Shown here: in pieces, positions 44,801 through 57,336 of the stretch
Position numbering within the stretch: the stretch's first letter is position 1
How the letters are laid out: each line of letters opens with the position of its first letter
NCBI GenBank assembly: GCA_037074765.1
Contig: JBAMDO010000575.1
Coordinates: 434,001 to 498,000, forward strand
Reading direction: 5' to 3'
DNA: 64,000 bases
Source: Mansonella perstans
Taxonomy: Eukaryota > Nematoda > Chromadorea > Rhabditida > Onchocercidae
Notes under the pieces: model-generated
What the model was told of the DNA's origin: nothing
Database searches by the model: none
Seen by the model: only the letters and a program-made list of their open reading frames with translations
Made by a program: the position numbers and the translations under genes

Positions 44801-45199
44801 TATCCTTTCTATTTTCCCTCCAGTAATATCAACAACCTAAAGTACTTTTTCCGTTTGATTAAAAATTTTCGATAGAATAGGAATTTCATTGTATATATAA
44901 ATAAACTTGTTCTATCAAGCAAATCAAACATATAAATGACTGAAAGAGACATGTTGTCTAAAGTTATCAAATATTTGGCGCAAATATGGATAAATAAGCG
45001 CTTCTGTTACTTATATACTATTATATTTACATAATGCACAAGGAGCGGAAATTTTCAAAAAAATGGAAATATGAACAAGTTTTTGAATCAAAAGTTTTTC
45101 ACACACTTACCCAGGGTCATTAGAACTCGTGCCATCCTCTGAACTGGGACTTTGCTGCGTTGCTTCATTATCGTTTACATTGCTATCAGATGTATCCAT
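38857..45199 (-). CDS. msi-1: Musashi RNA-binding protein, two RRMs
   Basis: Musashi proteins bind UAG-containing 3' UTR sites and control translation, mainly in neurons. Eleven minus-strand exons join in phase: 45199-45111, 44507-44467, 43866-43785, 43613-43529, 43119-43078, 40790-40698, 40453-40405, 40211-40099, 39654-39573, 39414-39352 and 39128-38857, for 336 residues. RRM1 covers about residues 31-107, with RNP2 MFVGGL and RNP1 RGFGFITF. The linker is [17 protein letters not shown]2 covers about 120-197, with RNP2 VFIGGL and RNP1 [23 protein letters not shown] and [19 protein letters not shown] are almost identical to vertebrate Musashi. The C-terminal third is Ala-rich (residues 260-310) and ends in HAFHKV. 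Intron 3 has a GC donor. Intron 5 is 2.3 kb. The frame is open for another 34 codons upstream of the chosen ATG, to an acceptor near 45290, so an extra 5' coding exon or alternative start is possible. Confidence 0.95.
43783..43784 (-). promoter_or_regulatory. Non-canonical GC splice donor in Musashi intron 3
   Basis: Exon 3 ends GGGCCAG followed by GCAAAT. Only this cut keeps the phase (AG then A makes the Arg of the conserved KRARGFGF). The acceptor at 43614-43615 is a normal ACAG. Confidence 0.88.
44211..44273. repeat. Inverted repeat in Musashi intron 2
   Basis: Arms 44211-44231 and 44253-44273 pair at 20 of 21 positions around a 21-base loop. The sequence is AT-rich, and a weaker related segment follows near 44300-44325. 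It lies between exons 2 and 3. Confidence 0.8.
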
Positions 45200-48100
45200 A
45201 CTACTTTCTACTATACTCTGAGCTATGCTCCTTGTTTTCAGTGCACTATTATTTCCAATTACTGGCCGTGAATCGCCTTTTAAGGCCTCTAAGACAAACA
45301 ATATATGATTATTGCAGTGATAGAATGAATATTGACGGAACTGTGAATTATTCTTGAACAGCTGAATGAGTCCGAATTATTCCAATCGACGATCGACAAT
45401 GCTCACTCCTTTATTTTGAATTTTTTTCACGAAAGATCAAACAAAATTACTCTTCGAGTTCCAATTGAAATTATTGATATCTGGAATAAAAAGAATAAAA
45501 ATAAAATAAAGCGAGAAATTGAAGAATTAAACGCAATTTATGAGCTTTCTCTCCAAACAAGATAATAATATTACACTGACGACAAGTGTCTAATATAATT
45601 AATTAATTATTAAGAAGAATTTTTGTTATTTTAAAAAAAATGTGCATGTATGACGCAAGAATTTACAACTTTTTTTTCTTTTTTTCAATTTTCATTAGAA
45701 GTAAGAAAAAGTAATCGTTTCTTTTGATTGAAATATCACAGAGTTAAAGGATTGTAAACAAAACATCACTGCAAGCTCTCTCATCTTTCCTCTTATCCCA
45801 CCTGTGTAATTGCACGGATAACATCCTTCCACTGTTTCCTTCATTATCTCTCATACAAATTAATTCACTTATCAACAGACATTTAAAATATGCAAAACTA
45901 AGAAAAGCGTTCAAAACAAAAACAATCTGTGATTTCCTGATGGCCATAATCATTATAACAAATGCAAGCAATCATTTTTATTTGCTAATTATCTACTCCT
46001 TAATGAGATAAACTGAATGAAAATGTCTACCCGTATGACATTGCATATTTGTTATTACATTTGCTTAGATTAAATATAAAAAATTCAATTGAATTATTTC
46101 TTTAAAAATGAAAACAATTAAAAAAGAGGATGATAATAAACGATTACATTGTAGAGTTTGAAGTATTTAATTTATTTTAAAGATTTTTATGCATTTACTT
46201 TGGCAGAAAGAAAAGAAAATAATTGTCTAATTTTAGTTATAAAAAAAAATAAATTAAATGTCAAAATTAGTTGCCAAACTTTGAAGAGAAATTTGAAGAA
46301 AGTAAAAAGAGATGTGACATTTAGGAATATGGTCCTACAAATAGATGGATTTTTCAAACAATATGAAATTGATCCTAACTAATTTTGACAACTGTTGACA
46401 AAAGTATTAAGATTGAAGTGATGTATAATGAAGTTGAATATGTGGCAACAATGATGTCATTGTGCAGAGGGTTTTTTTCTCTTGAAATAAAATGCTATAA
46501 CTAATTTCTGTAAAAAGAACAATTAAAATTAATTGAAATGATGAAATGGATCACTTAAATGACAGCATCAACAAAAAAATATAAACAAAAAGTGTATGTA
46601 AAAACTAAAGATAGATAAGTTCATACCAAGCAACAATTGACTAACTGAAATTTCTTGTTTCAATGTTCCATTTAAATGTCATATCAAAGATTAGAATTAA
46701 TTTTATGATACCATAATTAATGATTGTTAAATGAAGGCGTTTCATTTCTCTAGTCTTCAATGATTAATTGTAATATCACAAAAGACTTCTAAATTACTTA
46801 TCTCTTTTATTCATACATTCCTAGCATTTTTTCTTTTTTTTTGGGATCATAAATATGCAACTAATTATTCGATTTTAGCAAATTGGATCATTCAAACTTT
46901 ACAAAGTGAAAATTACTGTTAAGTAAAGAAAGTGTTAAGGGAAATGAAAATTTAACTACTGAACTGAATGATATGTAGTGAGTGTATAAATGGGTACATG
47001 TGTGTGCACCATGTGTGTATGTGTATGTTTAAGTGTGCATTTATTTTTTTAAAAAATTTTTCAAAAATTTTTTTTTACAAAATTCTTGAAGCTAAAATTG
47101 ATTGACGTAGTTTTTCCATTCCTTCACTCTTCTCACTTTCCCTCACTCATTATTCCAATGCTCTGTCACTGACTATTTTATTGAAGACAATATTTCACCC
47201 ATATTTCACCCATCAGGCATTTCAGTTGTTCAAATTTTTCTTCAAAGCTTCAATGTACTCTTGTTTTATATATCATATCTTAAAGATTGATATGTATCAT
47301 ATCACCGAAGAAAGAGATAATTCATATATCAGTTTGGTTGAGGGCAAAAAAAGAAAAAAGGACGAATTTATCAGGAAGTAGCTTTGAGTGGATGAGAATA
47401 ATAATTTTATCATTGTTAATTTTTATTTCAAGCTATCAAAAAGAACACTATTATAAAATATGATTATTTCAAACTTAAAAACTTAGATCCTTTTCATATA
47501 TTTTATTTGATCACAGCAGGAGAGAGTAACGACATCCTGATATTATGATGTCCTGATAAACTTAAGTGATCAATTGTTAGTGATATAAAATTAGCTAAGA
47601 AATTTACATCGTTTAGAGCTAATTGATCGATATTATTATGATCTTTATTATTGTTGTTTGATAGAGTCAGTGGTATGTAGTGAATAGTTTGTAATTTTTA
47701 TCATTAATTTCGTAAAGAAATTAATCACATTTTGAGGTTTCTTGTAGTCTCTAAGAAAAAGAAGGTGACAAAAGTGTTGCTAATGTGTGCAGCTCTATTA
47801 TTAGTATTATCAGCATATATATACATATATAAATTTGAAAATCTCTTAGAACAGTCTTGCTGATAAGATATTCTTGTGCTCATTGAAGGGAACAGTAAGA
47901 GAGATTTAAAGGAGATGGAAGTGACGAACTATGATGAAGGTCATCTTGTGCCAATGTTGTTGCAGGCATTTCTCAATGTGATCAAATCGTGAAAAATGTC
48001 GATGTATGGAAAGAAAATTGTGTGATTTACAGAGAGTGAAGAATATGATGCAGTATGCAACGTCCAACTTCTTATCAACACAGGTACACATATAGGTTCA

Positions 48101-48768
48101 ATGACTTTCTATATTATTTATATATGTATAATATCGAAATGATTGTAAATTATAGTGATGAAAAGGATAAAAAATATTTTGTGCAATCAATTTAATCATT
48201 TTGATAAGGAAAGTAAATTGAATATGATAGTGTTGAATTGAATCAGCTATTTTTAATTGATCAAAAAAGGACAAAATAATCAACAGCTTTATGAGGATGT
48301 CAAATATTCGACACTATTCTCAACGGAATGCAATCAAATGAGCTGACAAATAGCACAATCAGGATGATAATTGCATTATTCGTTTAGTTCAGCGGAAAAA
48401 AAAAATTTTTTTTATAAAAACCGGTCTGCTAGACGGATGCGTTAGCTTTACATGTACATGAGAGCAGGAAAGGTGTGTATGTGAAAATGTGTATAAACGG
48501 TAAAGTATAGAAATGCGTGAACGGAAAAAAAGCACAGAAACAGACAGATCCATACATTTATGATATACCTGCCCCGACATTTCCGCCCTCTCCCACCTTT
48601 GCCAACTTTCCCCGTCTCGATCACTTTAGCCGGCAATTATTTGCATTATATTTGCCTTCGAGTAGTATGTATGTACATTCCAGGTATCATTAATATGTAT
48701 GTATATATATGTGTGTGTACCTTTATGTATGTAGATCAATGTGCATGTATGTCTGTATGTGGTTTATG

Positions 48769-48856
48769 CGTGTGTGTGTATGTGTGTGTGTGTGTGTGTG
48801 TGTATGTGTGTGTGTGTATGTGTGTGTGTATGTGTATGTGTCTGTGTGTATGTCTG
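48769..48856. repeat. (TG)n microsatellite with TATG interruptions
   Basis: Alternating purine-pyrimidine tract of nearly 90 bp, a candidate for Z-DNA. Open frames through it (Cys/Val-rich) are artefacts. Confidence 0.92.
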
Positions 48857-50191
48857 TATTTGCCACTTATTAAATAGATCCAGCATATCATCATCACTTA
48901 TTTTTAGGTATATAAATAGAAGTCCGAAAACATGTATCAGACATTATGTATCGCCTTCATGATGAGAACATCCACCGAAATAAATATCGCCACAAATGTC
49001 AATTAGAACTGATAAGCCATATCAATTAAAATTGATAAAGCATAAATTCATAACTAAAGTCACTTCAAGAACGCAATGATAACCTGATATTTAACAGTAC
49101 TAATTTCAAAATGATAATCTTTGAAGTGATAATTCTTTTCCAACTAGTAGTTGCCATTTGAAAGAGAAATAATAAAAGAAAAGATTCATTTAAAGAATAG
49201 TCCTAACAAATTTTTTGATTTCAAGTAAAAAAATTGACTTCAGCAAGCAACGATACATCAATGTGGTGATGATCGATAAACTCTTAATGAGTTCTGATAA
49301 TACAAAAGACAGGAATTTTTGTAAAAGAAAAAAGATGCAATGTTTGTTCTTTCTAATAAAAGAAAAAGTCAAAGGTTATAAGATCTAAAAGATTGGAAGG
49401 AAGTAATGGAAGCAAAAATTTGTTATTTAGAAAATTTATGCTTAAGCATTTCTTGCAACTAAACTAAATATTATGTCAAACATACATATGGACAGGGAAT
49501 GACGCATAGTCAACAATAAAATGGAGAAATGTCAATTAAAGGCCCGAATCATTTTCTTTAGATGCCGTTTGCATCATCTAGGCTTTTTCTTCTTTCTTTT
49601 CCTAAGAATCACACGGATGGAATTCCCTTGCGAATGGTTCACTCATACGGTGCCTAACCAAACTTTTAACTTCTACGAAAAAAAAAAAAAAAACATTGGT
49701 TTTTCATCAATTTTTAAACGATATTATCAAAATTATAAAAATTTTTGGATGATGAATGTATATTATGGATTTTGGCAAATTTTCTGCGATAATAAGTTCA
49801 TTGATATCATAATGTAAAGAAGCAAGTGAAAGTAACAACTTCCAGTAATAGATAATAATATTTGATATTATAAAAGTATTTGATTACTTTATCGAAATAA
49901 TGGAATACTTTTGAGTAAGCATTCAATTGATAAATTTTCTAAGATAATAAATTCATAAATGTTGCAAATGAGTTAATTTGCGTAAAAGAAAGTTTCCTTT
50001 TTTTTTTTTTTCTTGTAAAGAACTCATTTAATTCAATTTGAGGCATTCATGAAATGAAATGAAATGAAAATCAAAGAAGCGCTTAGCATTATCACACAGA
50101 AACATCTGGTCCAGCGGACACAGGGTAAAAGGCTGAAATGCGTGGTGAATGAATTAGTTGCGGGCGGGCGGGGTTATCGGTGCGGTACTTA

Positions 50192-50244
50192 CTTCTTTCT
50201 CCTCTTCCTCAACTGCGCTTTCCTTCTTTTTTGAATACAAATCG
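50192..50244 (-). promoter_or_regulatory. Possible non-coding 5' exon and donor of Musashi
   Basis: On the minus strand, GAGGAAGAGGAGAAAGAA is followed by GTAAGTACC, a near-perfect donor (GT at 50192-50191). It lies beside a GC-rich patch (50160-50187, GCGGGCGGGCGGGG on plus) that stands out from the AT-rich surroundings. The exon, if real, would be 5' UTR: frames across it carry no start. Its left boundary is not determined. Confidence 0.3.
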
Positions 50245-52193
50245 ATTGCAATTTATTTCTTACGTTATTATAATATTTGCAAATTGTGATATAACTTTTC
50301 AAATGAAGAAAAGAGAAAATTTCATTTTGTTGAAATTAAAATAATTTAAATTAATTTAATCGATTTATTTGTTCGCTAAAATCTTTGACTTTGTATGTTT
50401 CAAATTGAAATTGGATCACATTGGCACGTAATAAATCTTTTTTTCTAATTTAACGTAATGATAAGTTAGCAAAAGCATTCATAAAATGATTATAGTAATA
50501 TAAATCTTAAAATTATCTTAATTAGAATATTGATTGAATAAATTTTTGGTAGTGAGATGGAGAAATTTAAATAAAATTTTTAAGAAGAGCAATTTAAAAC
50601 AAATAGATTGATACAATACATTAAGCAAAAGAATGAAATTGTAGAAAGAGAAGGTGACCTTTAATCTTGGACAAAGGTACATTTAATATCTATCAACGCC
50701 TGTAAGAATGGGCAACGATGGATGCTAATCTCACCTGTCTTTTTTAAACTGATAAAAATATCAATACTGATATTCATATCATCCAGCAAATGATTTAAAG
50801 AATGTCTGGAAAGTAAACGTTTGATCATACCGCAATGCATGATGACAGTCTAATAAAGAGTATGTTTGTCCGTTTGTTTGCTCGAAGGATATGTAGAAAG
50901 GGTAGCCAGACTATATGACCTTGAGCAAATTGTCATCAAATTCGAGAGGATGGCAGTTGTTGTTATTCCATCACGCTTTATAGTATCGCAAAATGAAAGA
51001 TATCATTAGTACATAGATATAGCAACAGGTCAAAGTTCACAGGACCTCTGTTATAATAGGTCAGTCAATACATTTACCCATAAATGTCATCGATTAAAAG
51101 TATCTTCGTTATTATTTCCAAAACTTTTTGTATTTGTGGCATTATGCGATTCTGAACTAATTCTTGGCGTAGTCTATGAGAATTCGTTATCAGTGCTATC
51201 ACACAAATATGTTATCAGTCAAATATTGTTGATATTGTAAAGGAAAAGTTTTTTTTTTCTTTGTAGAAATCTATTCAACACATAAATCTTTTTAACGAGA
51301 TTTTTTTTTTACAAGAAAAAAAATAAGCACTGAATTTTGGATGTGAAAAAATTCTAGATCATATTTATTTGAAATTTTTGATAATTTTGATATAAATTTT
51401 CCCTGCTTATCCAACTCAGACAAGAAAACATAAATTTATCAGTTATAATTTTTCAAAGAAATTTCTCTAAGGAAGAATAAACATTGTTATATTACAATTT
51501 CTTTATCTCGTTAATTAATTAATGGATTATTTTATTAGTATATCTGTACTCATAATTGATGTGTTATGTATATTAAGGCTAAGTTTAAATTAACAGTAAA
51601 AATAGATAACAGTGAATAGTAGAGAAAGAATGTGAATGAAGGATGAATGATTATCCTTTGCTGTCATCGTAGTCACAATCATAAAAATGTTCTCATTGGC
51701 TACTCTTTCTATATTATCTTCAACTACTAGGCTTTTATCAGCTAGATCTATCTATCTTTTCAGGGAATGCATATCAAATTAAAGTGTTAATTAAAGTGAA
51801 TATGGACTTATCTCATAGTCTTCTATCATTCTTTAATACATTTAATTGTTTAATGAGGAATGATAATGAATGCAAACTTTTCATTGATTAATAAGTGGAA
51901 AAGTTTAGAAAATATGAGTTATAATATTATCATAGTAATTGTCAGAGAGACAGAAGTGAAAATAGTCAAAAAGATTAGTTGTCGATTCTTTATGATTAAA
52001 TTCAAAAATTCTAATAACATTTCGTGTACTTTAAGTGTTTGCTTAAACTTAATTAAATGCAAGCAACTGCTTTTTTTGCCCTAACAGCAAAGTATTTAAT
52101 TTTTTCTAACAACTAACATTGAAGTGGTGATTAATATTGAATAAGATTTGTTCTTGCATGCTAGCGTGAATAATAAATCTCGAGTTAATTCTC

Positions 52194-52480
52194 GAATGCT
52201 TTCAGATTGATCAGTCTTGAGTACGACTTAATTCTGAATGCTTTCAGATTGATTAATCTTGAGTACGACTTAATTCTGAATCCTTTCAGATTGATTAGTC
52301 TTGAGTACGACTTAATTCTAAATGCTTTCAGATTGATCAGTCTTGAGTACGACTTAATTCTAAATGCTTTCAGATTGATCAGTCTTGAGTACGACTTAAT
52401 TCTAAATGCTTTCAGATTGATTAGTCTTGAGTACGACTTAATTCTGAATTGCTTTCAGATCGATCAGTCTTGAGTACGAC
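52194..52480. repeat. 42-bp minisatellite, about 6.8 copies
   Basis: Units start near 52194, 52236, 52278, 52320, 52362, 52404 and 52446, with one or two substitutions each. The last copy carries a 1-bp insertion, and a decayed half unit lies just to the left. As 42 is divisible by three, one plus frame stays open and would give a 14-residue repeat (LISLEYDLILNAFR). No start context, splice site or signal suggests it is translated. Confidence 0.92.
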
Positions 52481-53043
52481 ATTTATAATAAAATTTAAGA
52501 GGATATCTTTTATAGAAAAAAAATGTTCAAAAAAAGGAAAGGGATTAAGCATAATTTTTATTCTTAGTCTAAATACTGTAACTGAGAATTTATGGGATTT
52601 ATCTCTAAGATAAATTTTACTTCCAATAAGAAGGAAGAGGAAAGAAATGAGTCACCAAATTAAGAATAATAAGGATATGCTTGAAATGAAACGAAGATAT
52701 AATCAACTTTTAATGATTAAGCAATGATAACTAAGCAAAAATAGCCTGTCACATAATTCATCTAAAATGCTGACCATTTGGCCATCTATCATTGTCCATT
52801 CCTAAGCCTATTCCCTCTATGTGCCCAATTCGATGTTTGATGCATAATGCTCAAATGACAGCTACCTATAATAATTATTATTGTTATCACTAAATTTGTA
52901 TCGACAATGATTTTAATTCAATTTTTGCTTAGATAACAAATAAAGTAAAAAATACGATTTCATTACATCTCATTTGAAAATATTTTTAATATTCTAAATA
53001 CATTACATCTCATTTGAAAAATTTCAACATTCTAATAAATTGA

Positions 53044-53079
53044 TTTAAAATTCATAAATTTAAATTTATGAATTTTAAA
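53044..53079. repeat. Perfect 36-bp palindrome
   Basis: 53044-53061 is the exact reverse complement of 53062-53079, with no spacer. It is almost pure A/T apart from two G/C pairs and could extrude as a cruciform. Confidence 0.92.
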
Positions 53080-53335
53080 AAACAATTTCGCAAAAGAAAA
53101 AAAAATGAATTCAGAAAAATATTTATCATTCATAACAGTCAAAATGATTATTCTATACAATCATTAAATAATCCAACCTAAACTACAATATGATATAAAC
53201 CTATGTTCAATAAAATTAATTGATGCATATTAATTAAGATGAGTGAGAAAGATTCTAGTATCTAACACAATTTGTTAAAGGTGGCATTGCTATATGGCGT
53301 AGTGTGTTCGTATTAGCCGTCGTGAGGCTTGTAAT

Positions 53336-53446
53336 ATGTATGTATGTGTATGCGTGTGCATGCGTGTGTGTGTGTATGTGTGTGTGTGTGTGTCTGTGCG
53401 TGTGTCTGTGTGTGTGTGTCTGTGTGTGTGTTTATATGCATATGCA
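53336..53446. repeat. Imperfect (TG)n microsatellite
   Basis: TG-rich tract with TATG and TCTG interruptions, first of two adjacent GT blocks. Confidence 0.9.
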
Positions 53447-53567
53447 TATATGTGTATATAATTTATTAGTAAGATAAAAAGTAAAGAGGGTGGGATATTT
53501 GGATTTACATCAACAAACCTTTGTATGTATTTGTGCATGTGTGTGTGCATGTGTGTATGTGTGTAGG

Positions 53568-53571
<4 letters not shown>

Positions 53572-53639
<68 letters not shown>
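53572..53639. repeat. Pure (GT)34 microsatellite
   Basis: An uninterrupted GT run of about 68 bp, the longest pure microsatellite in the window. Likely length-variable and useful as a marker. Confidence 0.95.
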
Positions 53640-53640
<1 letters not shown>

Positions 53641-53794
53641 CTTGTCACCATAGAAAAGAGAAATGATGTAGTCAAGAATTAGCCATAGCGAGCCTCAGTA
53701 ATAATCAGGAGAGGAATGAGAAGTAGTCTCAAGAAATGGCTGTTTGTAAAATTTTATAAAGAGCATAGGAAGTAATAGTAGTGCTAGTAGTAGT

Positions 53795-53935
53795 AAATAG
53801 CATGTAGTGGATAGCGGATAATAAGTGATGGATAGCGGGTAACAGATAGTGCAGGTAATAGACAGTGCGGGTAACAGATAGTGCGGGTAACAGGTAGTGG
53901 GTAACGGTTAGTGGCAGGTAGTGGTTAAATAAAGG
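53795..53935. repeat. Degenerate minisatellite, unit about 16 bp
   Basis: Variants of GGGTAACAGATAGTGC recur about eight times with substitutions and small length changes. Confidence 0.75.
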
Positions 53936-54201
53936 GTAGCGGTAAGCAATGGTAACAATAAAAGGATACCGGAAAAATGACGAGGAGGGAAAAGTAGTTA
54001 GGAATGCAAAGCGGAATGGTGACATTTAAAGATAGATGACACCAAACAACATACATAATAAACATGTTTTCATGATTAATCAGCCAATTATAATAGTACC
54101 ATCGATAATGTGAACTACTAGAAGTATCAGTCTGATTCAATCATCATCAATGTCAATGCAACACTACCACTATTAGTATTTATTGCTGACATGAAAGCTT
54201 A

Positions 54202-54243
54202 ATAATGATAATAATAATGATAATGATAATGATAATAATAAAA
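54202..54243. repeat. ATA/ATG trinucleotide array
   Basis: Short imperfect trinucleotide repeat in non-coding DNA. Confidence 0.85.
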
Positions 54244-55369
54244 GAATGACCATTAATGATTACTTGATATATCTTGTAATATATCTCTTCGTATTGTATT
54301 AATAATAATTCTTTTATTTAATTTGCCTAATCATTTACTTACTTCCTTTAATATAGCTGATAAGAATAAACAAATAATAGGAAGGAAAAATTTAGAAAAA
54401 GGAAAACTTTTGCGGCAATTTGAAACAAAAAAAAAAAAAATGACTAATTTAACAACGAAAGAACTCCTCTCTCAAATGACCTCTTCTTGTTCCGTACTGT
54501 ACATCAAACAAATTGATGTATCGTACTGAATCAGCAAAAGAGTCAATTGCGCGGCGAAAATCAATGTCAAATATCGTATACTAGCGCTTTTCAATGAATT
54601 CAACGAAAATTTGAAAATATTTTAACAGTTTCAACGAATACTTTAAGAAAAAAAAAAAAAAAAAAAAGAAAAAGGAAGAAAAATAAACAAATAAATGATG
54701 AACTAAACAGTGTATTAACTATATCAGATTAAATCATTATCAGATAGATAATAATTTTGTTTAATTATTCTTGCTATATTATAAAACATAAATCAATGCT
54801 CAATTCATGAATTGGAAAAAAATTAACAAAAATTTCAAGCACATTTAAAGCAAAAAAATTAGTGCAACTCATTTTTCTTCTTTAACATTTCTGCTTTAAA
54901 TTCCAAAAAAAAAAAAAAAATTTTATATCGAAAATTTTTTTTTATCATTTAATTAATTATTATCTTATGATCATATTTATTTATCAATTAATTCAAACGA
55001 TAAATTCGCTGAATATAAAATGATAGGAAGGTAATTTAGTAGAAATAGCCCGTTTGACAGGTAAGATAAACAGGGCTGAAATGAATTTTCTACTTCAAAC
55101 TGTAATTCACATTTAGGTCGTTTCCTTCCCTTTCTTTTTACTCCTCTTTCTCTATTCCTCTATTTTGATTTCAATCAATTTCACTTCTTTTTACTTTATC
55201 TTTAATTTCATACATTCAATCGCAATTCTTACCTGAAAAAAGCAAAAAATTCTCCTTTCACCTCTTTACTTGACATTTGCATTTAACACTTTGATCTTTT
55301 CTCCCTAATTGTCCTTTTCCTTTTACTTTTTCTTTTTTTTAAACTAATCAGCTGACACACTTTATTTTT

Positions 55370-55397
55370 CCTCTCCTCTCCTCTCCTCTCCTCTCCT
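55370..55397. repeat. (CTCTC)n pentanucleotide repeat
   Basis: About five and a half copies of CTCTC/CTCCT on the plus strand in a pyrimidine-rich stretch. Confidence 0.85.
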
Positions 55398-55526
55398 TTT
55401 CATTTCATTTCATTCAATTACTTTTTTGCTATGTTTTAATTTTGAATAATTATTAATAATTTAAATACATCGCACTTTTAGGTAAATTTTTTAAATCGAA
55501 TAAAAATTTGATAATTCATTCTAAGC

Positions 55527-55530
<4 letters not shown>

Positions 55531-55570
<40 letters not shown>
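55531..55570. repeat. (TC)20 microsatellite
   Basis: Twenty uninterrupted TC dinucleotides. A polypurine-polypyrimidine tract of this length can form triplex DNA. Confidence 0.95.
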
Positions 55571-55574
<4 letters not shown>

Positions 55575-56708
55575 ATCCTCGGCACTTTTCATTGCACTTT
55601 GATTGTTTTTTTTCTGAATTTTTGGCAAATTTTTGCTTTGAACTGAAGTAAAAAAAAAAATGTAAATAAAATAAATTTCACAGTAAATAATATAAATTTG
55701 TAAAAAAAATTTCATTTTTGTTTTGTCAAAAATGAAATTTTCGCATTCATTCGGCAAAAAGGCAATGAAGAGAAAAATAAAATTTAACTAATAATTTATT
55801 GCGCTATAAAGTTAAACTGAAGGAAAGTCACAGAACATTGAAAGCTTCCTTGCCAGCTCCTTGCCAACCATTCTTCTTGCCTTCCCATTCCTGATTTCTA
55901 GTACAATTATCTTCACATCACCTTACTGCACTTTTTTTTTTTGGCCGATACAGTCCGAAGCAACAACTACATTTCACATTCAATTCATTCATCATATTTT
56001 TGCGGGAAAAAAAAGGTACTCTGCGGTTCATTGCAACAGATTTCAAATATTTGGAAAATTTTAAAATGAATTTGAAGTGGAAATGGATTTTTTCCGAAGT
56101 CAAATAAACTGATGTTTCCTATCATTATGTCAAGTAGATTAATTTTTGACATACATCACCGGCATGAAATAAAATATGCACGAATAAATGAAGAGAAAGA
56201 AATCAAAGTTTGGATTAAAAAATTGTAAAGTTTCATTTTTTCTTTTCTTCCTTTTTGCCAATCAATAAATTTTATTTCTTAAAAATTTTCAAATTAAGAG
56301 TTTTTCAATTTAAAAAGAACAAACAAGTGATTGATTGTAGCAAGCAATTAGAAAAAAACAGATTAAAAAAATAAAAGTGAACAGAGGGAGAAAATGAATT
56401 TAATTAGTGAAAAAATGTTGATAAAAATTGCCTTTTTTCCCTTTCAGCACACTTTTTCCTTGCATTTCCTCATTATATGCAATTATTTCATTTGTCTAAA
56501 GCATTTTTCAGTTTTTCGAATGCTAAAATTGCATATTAAATGGAATGGAATTGATAGAAGAAATGATGCGGAATTGTCGCTATGGCAAATATTGGCTGGA
56601 ATTGCATCAAATAATATAGAAATTTTACGGATAAGATGGAACAATGCGCCGATCCTTGAAACAAATGATTCATTGATTCATTAACATAACGAATTAATTC
56701 ATTGAGGC

Positions 56709-57336
56709 ATGAAATTACTTGAGGTTTCCTTTTCTTGTGATTTGATTTGAAATTGAAATAATTTATTTGCTCTCTCTTTCCAAAATCTAACATTTTCAGA
56801 TATTTTCTTTCTTTTCTTCTCTCTCCCTCCCTCTCTTTCTCTCTCACTCTTTCTTTTTTTAAATTATTAAATAATTCGAATGTTTTCCTGAATAATATTT
56901 GCTATTATTAGTTCAAATACTGCTAAAACATGAATTTTCATTTTGCTTATTTAATAATGAAAATACTAGGAGTTTATTTTATGGTACATAATCTGAAGCT
57001 TTTTATTTTGTTGTTTTTAAATTCATTAAATTTATGTTTTTAAATTCATTAAGAAAGAAAGACGAAATATATTTACTTTTTTCGAGTGAGGATTTGCATA
57101 GCAGGAAAAAAAAGTTGTTATGCAAATTTTTATTCATTTGTCAAATTAAATTATGAATAATTGCTGTAAAAAAAGGATAATTCAGAAAAAGGAAGAAGAA
57201 GAGAGGAAGAGAGAAAAAAGAAAGGGAAAGCAACAAATATCTGGAAATGTTGGATTTTGGAAAGATTCAGTAAATAAATTATTTCAGTTTCAAATCAAAT
57301 CAAAAAAAAAAGGAAAAAATCTTAGATAATTTCATG
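56709..57336. repeat. Large imperfect inverted repeat
   Basis: Arm 56709-56805 and arm 57235-57336 are reverse complements of each other. The inner 67 bp agree at about 60 positions and the outer part more weakly. Both arms continue inward into purine/pyrimidine-rich tracts that also mirror each other, and the spacer is about 430 bp. No open frame with transposase features lies between them, so this is either a non-autonomous fold-back element or an inverted local duplication. Confidence 0.75.

Noticed and set aside
45744..45971. Possible alternative first Musashi exon starting MRDNEGNSGR with a GTGGGA donor
   Set aside because: Its phase does not join either acceptor of the first Musashi exon.
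48560..48962. Cys/Val-rich open frames of 105 and 73 codons
   Set aside because: They arise from the TG microsatellite.
56394..56847. 96-codon plus and 103-codon minus overlapping frames
   Set aside because: The minus frame runs through a GA/TC-rich tract and one arm of the inverted repeat; neither has a splice context or domain.
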